DNA from: Coffea arabica | Lineage: Eukaryota; Streptophyta; Magnoliopsida; Gentianales; Rubiaceae | DNA: 64,000 nt | Reading direction: 5' to 3' | NCBI RefSeq assembly: GCF_036785885.1 | Contig: NC_092324.1 | Location: 31,237,001 to 31,301,000 of the forward strand | Shown: one piece after another, positions 32,651 through 43,893 of the stretch | Layout: the number at the start of each line of letters is the position of its first letter | Numbering within the stretch: the first letter of the stretch is position 1 | Position numbers and translations under genes: made by a program | The notes under the pieces: model-generated | What the model saw: only the letters and a program-made list of their open reading frames with translations | Database searches by the model: none | Told to the model about the DNA's origin: nothing

Positions 32651-34964
32651 GATCATACCAATCACATATCATTCGATCACATTATTCAAGTAGTGAAACC
32701 AAATTTCAAATTCAATCAGGTATTTGGAAGCACTCACCAAAAGTCTAGTGCCTCTCAAAAATCACGTTCCGGTCCAACTCCTTGGTTGGAGTCCAAATCT
32801 ACGATAAAATATCATTTACGAATGTAAACCTTTCAAGAGTTCGAAACATAGGAGTTTCGCTTCAAGAAAATTAAGTAAATGCAACTCGTTATGTAGTATT
32901 CAAGATACTTATCAAATCTCGAAAAATTCATGCTCGCTCGTTTAGTTTCGGTAAAGAAGCGGTTGAAACTTTAAAACTCCCGTTGGAGTTGAAAGAACAA
33001 GGAAAACATATTTCAAATAGTCGTTATTTCCATTTTCTCAAGGGTACAAGTTCGGTCAAGTTTTAACTTATATACCTCGATAAAAGAAGACGCAAATATC
33101 CTAGATGGTTCACGTGGTATTCGCTCTCAACCCTTACTCAAGTCGCAAGTATATCTACCTAGTTTTCGAGTGTAAATTTGGGTAGCACACCCTTTGTATT
33201 TACCTATTTTCCAACCCTTTATGACTTCATTCTTTTCCTCAATCAGTCCCAAAGTCACACACAAAATAATCTCATTTCAATAGCCGTTCAATAGGCTCAA
33301 AGTCATACAAGTACAAAATCAAACTAGGAAAGTGTTCGGAAATGAAATTTAAGTCATAAATCAAAAGATATATTTGACGTCGCTTAGCGGAACAGACACA
33401 ACCGAAGATACATTTATCGATTGAGGTGTAATTTATACCGTTTTGAAGTTAAGACAAAGGCCTACAACTTTGATGAAGACCACTCAGTCCAGTTCGTAGT
33501 GTATCCAGGTCAAAATTTCAAATTACAAAACCAGAATCTCACATTCGGGCTAGTTAACTGCACTATGCGTAAATGACAATAACTCAGGCTACCGAAGTCC
33601 GATTAAGGTGATTTCAGGCCCGTTGGAAAGCTAATACATAGTACTACAACTTCTATGTTTTGGCCAAAGGCTAATTCAGTACGGATCAGGGTGAACAGAC
33701 GTGGTTAAATTGGTGAAATGTCAAAACAGTCTATAAAGCTTTATCTATGGCAGTCAGGGGTATTTTTATCTTTTCACATGCTACAATACTCGGATTGAAC
33801 TAAACTTTTATAGGAAATTATAAAATTTCATTCGCTACAACTTTCATGTTTTGTACTAAGCCTAATTCGGCCTCCATCATGGTCAACCAGAATCGGGCAG
33901 AACAGGGTAGCTTGGTTTCCAAATTCTGAAATTTGCACCTTTACTCTATAAATTCATATCTAACAAGTGCTCTATCATCAAACCCACCAATTACTAGCAC
34001 AATAACATCAATTAAGAGGTAAATAACCATAATCAAGGCGAAAAATATAAACCTTAGCTAAACATCGCAACATATCATTTAACCCATGAAATTTTCCCCA
34101 TAAATCCATCAAAACTACGACTTTAAACTTCTAGTTTACACATATAAGAAGTAGAGGGAAGTTTCTTACCAAATTCACCTTAATCCCTATGTAAAGAAGC
34201 TGCCAAGACCTTCCTTTTTTCAAATCACTCCACCAAAACCCTTAAACTTCCTTAGAGATCAACTTTTGTGGAGAAATTTGCAAGATTTTCGGTTGAAACT
34301 CAAGATTGAGACTTGAAATTAAGGTGCAAGGTGAAGTTTTTTTCTCTTCTCTCCTCTCTATGGGTCGGCCAAGCAAGAGTGAAAAATGAAGGAATTTTGG
34401 TCAAATTTTTGTTTTATGAAGGTTAAAACAAGTTGGTCAAAGTCCAACTTCCATAGATGCCTTGACACTTGTTTTCTTTCTAGCATTTTCTCTCATTTCT
34501 CTTGGTCAAATATTGTGGCTGATGTATGAGATATTTTGAGGGTTAATTAGCTGAAATAAAATGAGAAGATTAAGGTAATAAAGTATGGGTCAAGTAGTGT
34601 GTTTACCCGGTAACAAACGATACCTGTCGGTTCGAGCCGATTTTCCTTAAATCGGGTATACTAGAGTTTTAATTTATAATTCACTAACTTATTATTATCA
34701 CTTCTAATCACACACTTAATATCATCTAAAACTCATTCTTAATCACCAAATTTGATCTACACTCCGTACCGATTAATCACACTACGAAAAGGCGTAAAAA
34801 CCCTAATTCTTGCTAATCTTGAAAACGAAAAGGGAAAACCCTTAATTCTATGTTCATTTGCACTTATTGTGGAGCGATTGGGTAGTAGGGTTATTATAAA
34901 GTAATAATTTCCAAATAAAAGGGAATTTTTAAGAAAAATATAAGAAAATTTTCCGGCCGTCACA

Positions 34965-35002
34965 CTCTCTCCCCCTTAAAGAAATTTCGTCCTCGAAATT
35001 TC
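34965..35002 (-). other. Polypurine tract with AGGA-loop hairpin (Tekay-like element)
   Basis: In element sense, a perfect 9-bp stem (GAAATTTCG and CGAAATTTC, 34981-34989 and 34994-35002) closes AGGA. TTTAAGGGGGAGAGAG follows and abuts the 3' LTR. The architecture equals motifs A and B of the unrelated array element. Confidence 0.85.
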
Positions 35003-35209
35003 ATGCATATATCCGCAAATAGTTCATGGTATTTTTCTTGCATGCCATTCTTTAGCTCCCAAATCTCATCATTAGCCAAACATGTAGCCAGATAAGGGAA
35101 AACATGAATTGTACCTTGGTGGTCTAAAGCATATACTTTAGTTGGCCCTTTGGATTTATCCCCTCATCTATTCGGTTGTTTAGCGTTTGATGTGTCGATT
35201 AGCTGGGTA

Positions 35210-36315
35210 TCACTGATCAGTGGACAATTGGCGATCTGGTGCTCAGTACTTCCACACCGTAAACACCTTCGAGACTTTCGCCAGCAATTATCTTCTGTGT
35301 GGTTGGATTTCCCACAATATCCACAAGATACTCGAGGGGTTGGGGTCTGACCTCCTTGCGAGGCACTTCTTGCTTACCCCCTTCCACCGGAGGCTCTTCT
35401 TGAAGGAATTTTCTTAGGTGTCCCCGAAAGTTCCTCACAACCATCTCCTCGACCCATTTTGGAGTATGGCCTACCTAGATCACCTTGATCTTGCCCCTGA
35501 CTTCCACCAGGTGTACCTCTCCTTTTTACATGAAAAACCCTTACTTGTGCCCTAGCAATTTCTATTCTCTGGGCTTTCTCCAGAACCTCCGTAAAAGTGT
35601 TAATTTGGGCTGCCGCCAAAGCCTCCTATATTTCTACATTGAGTCCCTGTACAAACCTTCTAACCCTCCTTTGTTCCGTAGTTATCAATTCGGGATTAAA
35701 CTTTGATAGCTTAGTGAACTGAGTCTCGTACTCAGATATACTTAGGGTTCTCTGACGGAACTTAATAAACTCATCCTCCCTCTTTTCTTGGACTATCGGT
35801 GGAAGGTACTTCTCATTAAACTCTCTTATGAAATTCAACCACGTCGATGCAGTCTCTTCTCTCTCCCATTTAGCTCTAACTACATTCCCTCAAACTGAAA
35901 GACAGCGAATTGCACTTGTCTATCCTCCGCATAGTTTAAAGCGGCGAATATATTGATCATGATTTCTAACCATCTCTCCGCTCCCTCAGGATCCGGTCCT
36001 CCCAGGAACTTAGGAGGAGAGAACTTTTGAAATCTCTCCAGGGCCCTATCTTTTCCCTATTTCAGGATCTCTTGGTTGACTCATAGGGGTTTGACCCTGT
36101 TGCTCTACCAAACAAGCAAGAATGTTAGTCATCTGCTGAATTGCTGTTGCTACCTGGTCCCTTCCTTCTGCTCGGGGTCCAGGTTGAGGTTCAACTGTTT
36201 CACCTCTTTCCTCCCTTGGTTCTTGCACCGGTTCCTGTGCCTGTCTACCCCCACGGCCACGGTTAGAACCGCGTCCTCGGTTAGTTCTACGTCCTTGGCT
36301 CCGTCTACCCTCCAT
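35210..36315 (-). pseudogene. Broken gag of the Tekay-like element
   Basis: The ATG at 36313-36315 opens a basic RGRGG-rich N-terminus, in frame to a stop at 36046. Gag-like sequence continues in other frames: a segment with EFNEKYLPP and RFVQGLN (about 35838-35626), then two zinc knuckles of type C-x2-C-x4-H-x4-C (about 35320-35218). The breaks include an in-frame stop near 36047, a shift near 36010 and another stop/shift near 35885. These are Ty3/gypsy del/Tekay gag landmarks. No protease or pol follows, so the copy is dead and the reading frame is not restored here. Confidence 0.85.
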
Positions 36316-36876
36316 ACATCTTTTAAACAATAGCCGATATAAGTATAAGAAAAATAAAGTGACTATAAAATTCGATAAAAGCATTTTCAAATCAAAAAGT
36401 GAAAAATAATAGAACACGTTGAAAACAACATACTTTCTTTCTAGCAATTCACATTTCCTATGGAACATTAACCCCAAGGGTTGTTCAACCACAACACTTA
36501 AGCAAAACTTGAAAAAGTATAACCAGGTATGTACACTTGCATGCTAAGGATTTCAATTCTCCCTAATATCTTCAATCTATCCCAAGTTCAGACTATTAGC
36601 CTTCCTTGTGCCTTGGCCTTCGCCATCCTTACTCTTTCTAATATTATTTGAAATATTGACTTATTATAACGGTATCACTCTTTGGTATTCAGGTACAAGA
36701 ATCTACAAACAGATAATTCACAATTCGAACTGGCCAGTCCCCAAGAGTAAATCATCTACTTTTGAGATTCCTACCCAACATACATATCTAATATCTCAAA
36801 CAATGGACATTCTTCCACACTTAACAAGCCAATCCCCACAGCCCGAGAACCCTCTCCCGGCACGAGCTCGATAAGA

Positions 36877-36888
36877 GCTCTGATACCA
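36877..36888 (-). other. Initiator tRNA-Met primer-binding site (Tekay-like element)
   Basis: The minus strand reads TGGTATCAGAGC, complementary to the 3' end of plant initiator tRNA-Met, two bases from the 5' LTR. Confidence 0.9.
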
Positions 36889-36890
36889 CC

Positions 36891-37692
36891 TGTGACGGCT
36901 CCACCTCCTCCTAGGGCGAATCTTAGGGTTTAGTGAGTCGCCTGCCCAACTCTCGTCAGGACTCACTCACTCGTATTTCACGTATACATCCATAGACGAT
37001 AAATAACATCACAATTCAAACTTATAACATACATCGATGCACAAATCAAGATACAAAACTTCTATACACCCAAAATATTTCAAAGTATATACAATCCAAG
37101 TACAAATCATTCTAATCGAGTGATAGCGCGAGTACAATTCAAAAGTCAAAACATCTAGACTACGCTAGTCTGTACAAGTCTCACGCCTCGCTCGTACCCT
37201 TGTAAGGAAAACAAATGGCGTGGAATGAACTAAAAGCCCAGTGAGATTCCAAATAGCAAGCTAACCATTATGTAAAAGTACAAGTATCAACGTAGCAAAA
37301 GTGTGAGCATAACAAGTTCATAAAAGTGAACAATACACTTCAAGCAGCCAATTTCAAAATGAACGAGTGTAAAATTCTTTTTCTAAAAGACACAATAACA
37401 CTACGAATAACAATCAAAGTATAAGGATACAGATGGCTCTCAGGAGCCAAATTCTCGTTGCTTCACCAGAGCTTGATCAAGTATTAGTTGACACTCCGTC
37501 AACTTTCACGTAAAGTAACTAATCCGGTAGTACTTCGCTTAACTCCAATCCATCCATCTTTCAACTCCCTTAATTCTATGTTCATTTGCACTTATTGTGG
37601 GGTGATTGGGTAGTAGGGCTATTATAAAGTAATAATTTCCAAATAAAAGGGAATTTTTAAGAAAAATATTAGGAAATTTTCCGGTCGTCACA
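36891..37692 (-). mobile_element. 5' LTR of the Tekay-like element, internally deleted (802 bp)
   Basis: It matches the 3' LTR from 31597 to about 32275, then jumps to the equivalent of about 34836 and runs to CGTCACA at 37692. About 2.56 kb is missing, with the junction near 37567. The hairpins at 36908 (UNCG type) and 37486 survive, but the TAAAGTA hairpin region is lost. Confidence 0.88.
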
Positions 37693-37940
37693 TATATAAT
37701 TGAAAGAGATTCTTGTAGACACCAAATTTTTATCAATTTTAATATTTTCTTGAATTTTTTTCTATTTAATGAGTCATTTATTTTCTTGTATTCTAATGTG
37801 TATTTTTTTCTTTTTTCTTTTTTATAGGTTTATTTTAAGAAAAAAGAAAAAAAGAGAAAATTAAGAAATAAAAAATCATCCTAATCATTTTGTTTCACCA
37901 AATATACTATTAATCCAAATTATGTGTTTCCCCCACTTCT

Positions 37941-37960
37941 CCCTAAGGCGAACCAAAGGG
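37941..37960 (-). other. UNCG-loop hairpin (nested element 3' LTR)
   Basis: Outer CCCT/AGGG and inner GG/CC pairs flank an AA/AA internal loop; the loop reads TTCG in element sense. Confidence 0.6.
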
Positions 37961-38756
37961 TATCCGCGGAACGCCTGCCCAACTCTCGCCAGGACTCAAG
38001 ACAATTTCCGTTCAAACTTAATACAATACTAGCCATCACGACAAGGTAAAGTAAGAAACATAAATCGCTTCCATAAATAACATTCAAACTTACACCACGA
38101 GTTCCACAATACATCAAGTTTTCAAAATATACAATTGCCAAAAGTCTAGTCGATTACATTCGAAACGCTAATACCAAAAGTATACCCCCAAGGGCTTCTT
38201 CGAGTTTCACTCCGAATCCGTTCCTCTTAAGAAAAACAAATCTACGGGGTGAACAATTGCTCGTGAGTCCAAGAACACACATGCAAGTATGTTGTCCATG
38301 TAACAATCCCAATTAGCAAGTCAAACGATAATATTCGAGTAATTAACAATTCAAGTGTAATTTAAACAGAAACAATTCAAGGATATGATAGCTCTTAGGA
38401 GCTAATTTCCACTTATTTTGCCAATCTCATTCGTATACCTTCCTGTGATGACTCTCCGTCAATCGGGTCGGTATTTCCAATCCGTAGAACTCCACTTACT
38501 TCTCATGTCCGTCCACCGTATATCGCATCGGGCCCGAACGTCATTTATAAGACAATACTCCACGAGTATGCCAAGCGATATCTCTCCAATAGATCAAGCT
38601 TCTCATGTTATTCTCACGACTCACCGAGATTCCCGACCAAACACATGCCGGCTCGAGTCCCAAGGTCGACCTATGAGTTTGGGTGTCACTCATGTAATAT
38701 TTTGAGAGTCGAGGAGATTCACTCGAACGACGTATGCAATCATAGCATACCATTTC

Positions 38757-38868
38757 ATGACATTCAAGCATTCGATACATTCAATCATTCATTTCATTTC
38801 AATTAAGTCATTCATGATCCATTCATTTCATTTCAATCAATTCAATCATGAGTCATTCATTTCAAATA
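38757..38868. repeat. Degenerate CATTCATTTCA repeat in the LTR
   Basis: Many CATTCA/ATTTCA words in about 110 bp, matched at about 48577-48686 in the 5' LTR. It gives rise to spurious short ORFs. Confidence 0.7.
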
Positions 38869-38872
38869 AGAA

Positions 38873-38896
38873 CGAGTGCGCTAAAGTACACACTCG
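38873..38896 (-). other. TAAAGTA-loop hairpin (nested element 3' LTR)
   Basis: Arms CGAGTGCG and CACACTCG pair at 7 of 8 positions around CTAAAGTA. Confidence 0.65.
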
Positions 38897-39924
38897 ACTC
38901 CATTTTCAAAATTTTCAATCATTAATAGCAGTTAAGCATGTATCAAGTTCGCATACACTTGACACTCACCAAGTAAAATAAGAAATAAGTGAGAAATGTC
39001 CACTCGAGGGTTCAGGCGTCCGCCGTGGGATTCTCTCGAAGGTCGTCATGGGTGCCTGAGCAATTAATAATGAACTATTACACACTATAGTTTAAAACCC
39101 CTAATTATCGAGGAAGATTGCACTCTTGTACAATCTAAGAAGAAATCATGAAAATGAGCCTTAATTACTCGTAAATCGAGACTCGAAAGTGGAGTTTTAA
39201 TAATACAAGGAAATTTGATTTTCATCTTTGAAATCAAGTGTAAAACGGTCAAGCAATATCGAGGGAAAATGGTGAGTTCTAAAAACTCAATTTCTTTAAG
39301 TTCGAAAATTTCAGATTTGACAAGCAATTTTTGAAAAATCATAACTCACTCTCTGAAAGTCCAAAATTGGAAAACTTAGTACCGTTGGAAACTACTTCCA
39401 AATTACTAAAAGTTTCTAGAAGGTACTTTTTCATGATTCCAAATAGAAGACATTCAAGTTTTGGCTTCAAGTTGCCGCTTTGGAATACCAAGACAGTTTT
39501 GAGGTTGGTTTTTGGCCAACTTTGAAAATTCGGCAAAATTCACAGAATATGAATTAGCCGCTGAAATTTGGAACTCAATTAGAGTTACAAACAAAGTTTA
39601 AAACACAACAAACGGAACAAGAATTGGAGTTTTGAGCGCCAAAGTTGCTGAAATTTCCTCACTGAACAAAGATTTTCCAAATTTGAAACTTGAATTTTGG
39701 GACTTTAGTTGAGCATCGAAATGGAATTGGAATGGCACCAATTTTGGTCGTATTACCCTACCATATAAGGGCTATTCCTCTGTCAAATTTCATACTAAAA
39801 TTCATACGGGAAGTCAGTTAACAAAGTTACTAAAGTTCCAAGAATTTCCAAGGCAAATCTGCCTTGTACTTCCGTTTTCCCTTTTCTAACTTTTGGGTCA
39901 ATGAAATTGTGACAGCCCCACCTT

Positions 39925-39946
39925 CCCCTAAGGCGAACCAAAGGGG
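39925..39946 (-). other. UNCG-loop hairpin (solo LTR 39908)
   Basis: Outer CCCCT/AGGGG and inner GG/CC pairs with an AA/AA internal loop; the loop reads TTCG in element sense. Confidence 0.65.
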
Positions 39947-40534
39947 TTAGCGGACTGCCTGCCCAACTCTCGTCAGGACTAACGGTTCGGTATAGAGCGA
40001 GCTAATACGATCCGGAACTTACAAACGCGCGTAAACAAGTCAAAATGTCAAAATAAAAAAAATAAAACCGGAGTCTGCCATGAATAGTAACCGACCCGTC
40101 GAAACCTCAACCAAACATCAAGCAAATATTTACATGTTGAAATTTAGCAGATACAATCCAAAGCAGCATACCAAAGTGATTCAAAAGTGGATACAAGTAC
40201 GGTTTGCCAAATCAAAAGAGAAACGGTCCCAAAAGTACATTTAGGGTTTCAATAAATGAGCTATACAAAAGATATGTCCAACTAGCTCAATTCGGCAACC
40301 AATTATCAATTGCAGTCCAAAAGTATTTATTTTCCTGTAAGGAAAACAAAAGGAATAGGGTGAGCTAATTGCCCAGTGAGATAATACCACTCAATCAGCA
40401 AAGTTCACATAAGCATAAAGCTTTTCATTTCAATTCATCAAAAATAAGCAAAGACACACATTAATGGTGGAGATAAAAAGGATACAGGCGGCTCTGAAGA
40501 GCCCTTTTCCTCGTTTGCATTCTTGATCGAACCT

Positions 40535-40553
40535 CATTGACTCTCCGTCAATG
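40535..40553 (-). other. GTCAA hairpin (solo LTR 39908)
   Basis: Perfect 7-bp arms CATTGAC and GTCAATG close TCTCC. Confidence 0.7.
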
Positions 40554-40871
40554 TTTAAAAGAAACCAACCGTAGACTCCACTTTACTTCCATTCCTTCCA
40601 CCCAACATACCCCTACCGGGCCCGAACTCCAAACACTTGCACTGTGGTATTACTCGAGTATACCGGAATCGAGAGTCTCGCATACTACAAGATTCCATAT
40701 AACTTTCTCCAAGGCTCATTAATTGTCACGACCAAGCCCTTGCCGGCTCGATTCAATCAACTACCAATGGGGTTGAGCTCAATGATAACAATCATGGTCG
40801 TTGGATACTCGTCCAAACGACACCAAGTCATGTACTTCATTTCATGTAACATTCCAATAACATGAGAAATA

Positions 40872-40899
40872 AGTGAGAGTGATAAAGTACACCCTCACT
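40872..40899 (-). other. TAAAGTA-loop hairpin (solo LTR 39908)
   Basis: Arms AGTGAGAGTG and CACCCTCACT pair at 9 of 10 positions around ATAAAGTA. Confidence 0.7.
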
Positions 40900-42734
40900 T
40901 CAACCAATATCAATGGTGCAATAACATTTAACTCATCAAGTTCAAGTATCAAAGCCATATAGTAACACACAAGTGAGTAGTACACTCACCAAGCTTGAAA
41001 GTGATATTTCATGCACTTCCGTCAAAGGAACGTCGTGAACCACCGTCACGCCCTAAAACATGCAAACAAGTACAATGAGACTCGATAACGAGTCATAAAC
41101 CAATGCCAAATATTCCCAAAATAGGGTTTCATAAGCACACACAAGCAATAGAGGAAATCAGAAAATCCGGAAATGGAACTAGCTTTAACCCTGAAAAAAA
41201 TAGTTTTTGACGTCATTTTGCAGTAATGGCACCAATGACACTACGATTATCGGATGGAGGTGAAAGATACACCGTTTCGAAGCTAAGAGATTGGGCTACA
41301 ATATTGAAGAAGGTCACTTAACCCAGTTTCGAGTGTAACCAGGTCAAAAATGCAATCTACTACACCAGAACTGCAAAACAGATTCACAGAACGCATTCTA
41401 GTGAAAACATCATAAATCAGCCTACCTAAGTCCAAATACAGAAATTCTAAAGCCATATGAAAGCTAAGAAATAGGGCTACATTTCATCAGAAGACCTCAA
41501 CAACCAATTCGGAAGCATTCCTGACCAAAATAACCAATTACAGAAGCAATTTCCAAATTCGGGTAAAACCAGGGCAGCAAGGGTAATTCCATCTTTTCTC
41601 AAGCTACGCTACTCCGATTGACCTGAAATTTTGCAGGCATCTCTAAAATATCATTCCCTACAACTTTTATGTTTTAACCCAAAGCCAATTCGGCCTCTAA
41701 CTATGAGCTACAAAATCGGGCAGAATGTAGAACCTTAAAACCCTAACTTTTCAATTTTCTTCCAAAACAGAAATTGCTTGCAATTAACCACTTTTTCCAC
41801 CTTCTAGCTTCATTAAATTCCATTTCCAATCATCATACATGAACACATAATCATATTCATATGAAAACAGAAAAATCACCAATAATTATAAAATTTCACC
41901 AATTCAACCAAAAATCAAGATTTAATCCATAAAATTGCATCTTATACCACCACTAATCATGAATTAAGCATCATTAGAGGGAGGAGAGGGGTCATTCTCA
42001 ACTTACGTTAGCAAGACAAGAAAGAGAGCAACTAGTCCTCTTAGCTTTCCAAATAACTCGACAAAACAACTCACAAACACTCCCTTAAGGGTTTCTATGG
42101 AACAAAAACAAGAGTAAATGGTTGATTTGGTAGATTGGAGCAAGATTGGAGCAAACTTGGAGAGCTTTCTTTCTTCCTTTCTTGAGAGAGAGGGCCGGCC
42201 ACTAGAGCTTGGAAATGGAGGAATTTTTGGTAAATTTTTAGCTTATTTAGTCAATTGGTAAGACATGGAATAGTAGTCGAAAGTTTCTACCAACCCTATG
42301 GTGACACTTGTCACCATCATTAATTGCTTGCCTAACTTTTGTCTCTCTTATACCAATCCACTTAGCATCCTCTACTTATCTCTTAACACCCGGTAAATTA
42401 ATTCCAGTATCCAAAACTTAACCTAGTTGGCCGAATTTTTCCGAACTTTTCGTACTAGTGGGTCCCACGTTCGATATACACTCTTAATTTTACATGAACG
42501 AACTTATACTAGAAAAATGATTTAAAAACTATATTTTGCTCATAAAAATTATCTGGGGAATTTGCTAATAAAGAAAAGGTATAAAAGTGTGCAATTAAAT
42601 AAAATAAAGCCTAGAAATTCGGTAAATTTTCGGGTCCTCACAAAAATCATCTCAACATGGTTCATTTATGAAGACAAGGTCTAAGAAACATCCAAAATAC
42701 TTTTGGTAGGTGGTCACTGAGACGACCCCATCGC

Positions 42735-42756
42735 ACCCAAAGGCGTACCAAAGGGT
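42735..42756 (-). other. UNCG-loop hairpin (solo LTR 42718)
   Basis: Outer ACCC/GGGT and inner GG/CC pairs flank an internal loop of A residues; the loop reads TACG in element sense. Confidence 0.6.
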
Positions 42757-43246
42757 TTAGCGGACCGTCTGCCTAGCTCGCGCTAGGACTCAAAACGCAA
42801 AGCAATAAAAACAATATAAACTAAAAGGGTACTACTCACAATATATACAACTCCAAAAAAGTTCTATTTACATCTTCCAAAATAGCTATCCAGACTACCA
42901 CATTATCTTATGTTAATAACCAACAACAGAAAGTTGACCCTATGAAGGGTTCTTATACAGATCACCAAAACAAGAAGAAACATCTTAATTATCCCACTAT
43001 GACAAATGAAAACTATCTATGCTAGTGATAGTGCCAAAAGAGTCCCCCGCGTCGTCCCTGTTAAGGAAAGCAAAGGAAAAGGGTAAGCTAGAAGTTTAGT
43101 AAATAAATAGGGGTAAAAACGTAAATTGCACATTAAGACGAACAATTATATCACCAAGATGTCAAATCAAAAGTATAAACGTAACAACACAAGTTAAGGA
43201 TAAAGGTTGGCTCCAAAGCCAAATCATGTGCCACGTGTGACCTCCT

Positions 43247-43263
43247 GTCGACACTCCGTCGAC
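43247..43263 (-). other. GTCAA-type hairpin (solo LTR 42718)
   Basis: Perfect 6-bp arms GTCGAC and GTCGAC close ACTCC. A C-G pair replaces the T-A pair of the other families. Confidence 0.7.
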
Positions 43264-43571
43264 CACAAATAATGGTCCGTAGAACTCCACTTGTACTCCC
43301 ACCGTACCCCTTATCACCCTCACTGGCCAGTCACCTCACAAAATGGCTAACTTGGTTCACAAACTTGTGACCTCAAGACTAGATTGGACTGATTTCGACC
43401 AAACCCCGACCTGCTCGAATAGTCCGTCTAAGTCTTAAGATCGGGCCCCAAATTCATCATATTTCACAATTCTCAAAATTCACCCCGAGCTACAAGCTCA
43501 AGGGGCTCAGTCCCAAAACAGTTCATATACACAGGTCAAGTACAAATATGTATGCACATTAAGGTTTAGGT

Positions 43572-43595
43572 CGAGTGTGATAAAATACACTCTCG
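43572..43595 (-). other. TAAAGTA-type hairpin (solo LTR 42718)
   Basis: Arms CGAGTGTG and CACTCTCG pair at 7 of 8 positions around ATAAAATA. Confidence 0.65.
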
Positions 43596-43810
43596 CCTAA
43601 GTACCTTTTTATTCACATTAAAACACATAAGCAACTTAAACATCAAAACGGCCTGAATACTTACGTAAAGAGCAAGTATAGCAAAAATGCGAAGATCACG
43701 TCACGTATAATAGCTAGTAAGCCCTACTGGCTCCGTCTAACCCGTCATCGTCTGAAATAAAAGATTGCACCACATTACTGCACAAATGAATACTAAAATG
43801 CATAAATAAA

Positions 43811-43893
43811 GCGAAACGGCAAAACGGACACACGCGCGCGCGGAAACGGTGAACGGAAACGGAAACGGCCGGCAAAACAGAAACGGAAACGGG
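43811..43893. repeat. Short (GGAAAC)-rich repeat in the solo LTR
   Basis: Repeated ACGGAAAC/ACGGCAAA words with a CG run (about 43830-43841), unusually GC-rich for the region. Confidence 0.65.

Larger units (their letters stand above)
31597..34964 (-). mobile_element. 3' LTR of the Tekay-like element (3368 bp)
   Basis: It starts TGTAACGG and ends CCGTCACA at 34964, next to the polypurine tract. It is the longest intact copy of this LTR family in the window and carries all four shared modules described at 31615, 31907, 32192 and 32621. Confidence 0.88.
31597..37692 (-). mobile_element. Tekay/del-like Ty3/gypsy element with deleted pol
   Basis: Flanked by TATAT duplications (31592-31596, 37693-37697). 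It has a full 3' LTR, polypurine tract, gag remnant, initiator-Met primer site and an internally deleted 5' LTR. The internal region is only 1926 bp (34965-36890), so protease, reverse transcriptase and integrase are gone. The LTR tips form the inverted pair TGT(A/G)ACG and CGTCACA. Confidence 0.88.
39908..42642 (-). mobile_element. Solo LTR (2735 bp) inserted in the nested element
   Basis: It starts TGTGACAG and ends CCTCACA, flanked by GAAAT (39903-39907) and AAAAT (42643-42647). The sister LTR at about 49515 shows the uninterrupted site, so the insertion is confirmed by an empty-site comparison. Strand is inferred from homology to the 5' LTR at 47732, where the matching edge adjoins the primer site. 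Confidence 0.9.

Noticed and set aside
38418-38981. ORFs of 74-95 codons with His/Ser/Phe-rich repeats, mirrored at 48371-48800
   Set aside because: Products of the degenerate CATTCATTTCA repeat and LTR sequence.
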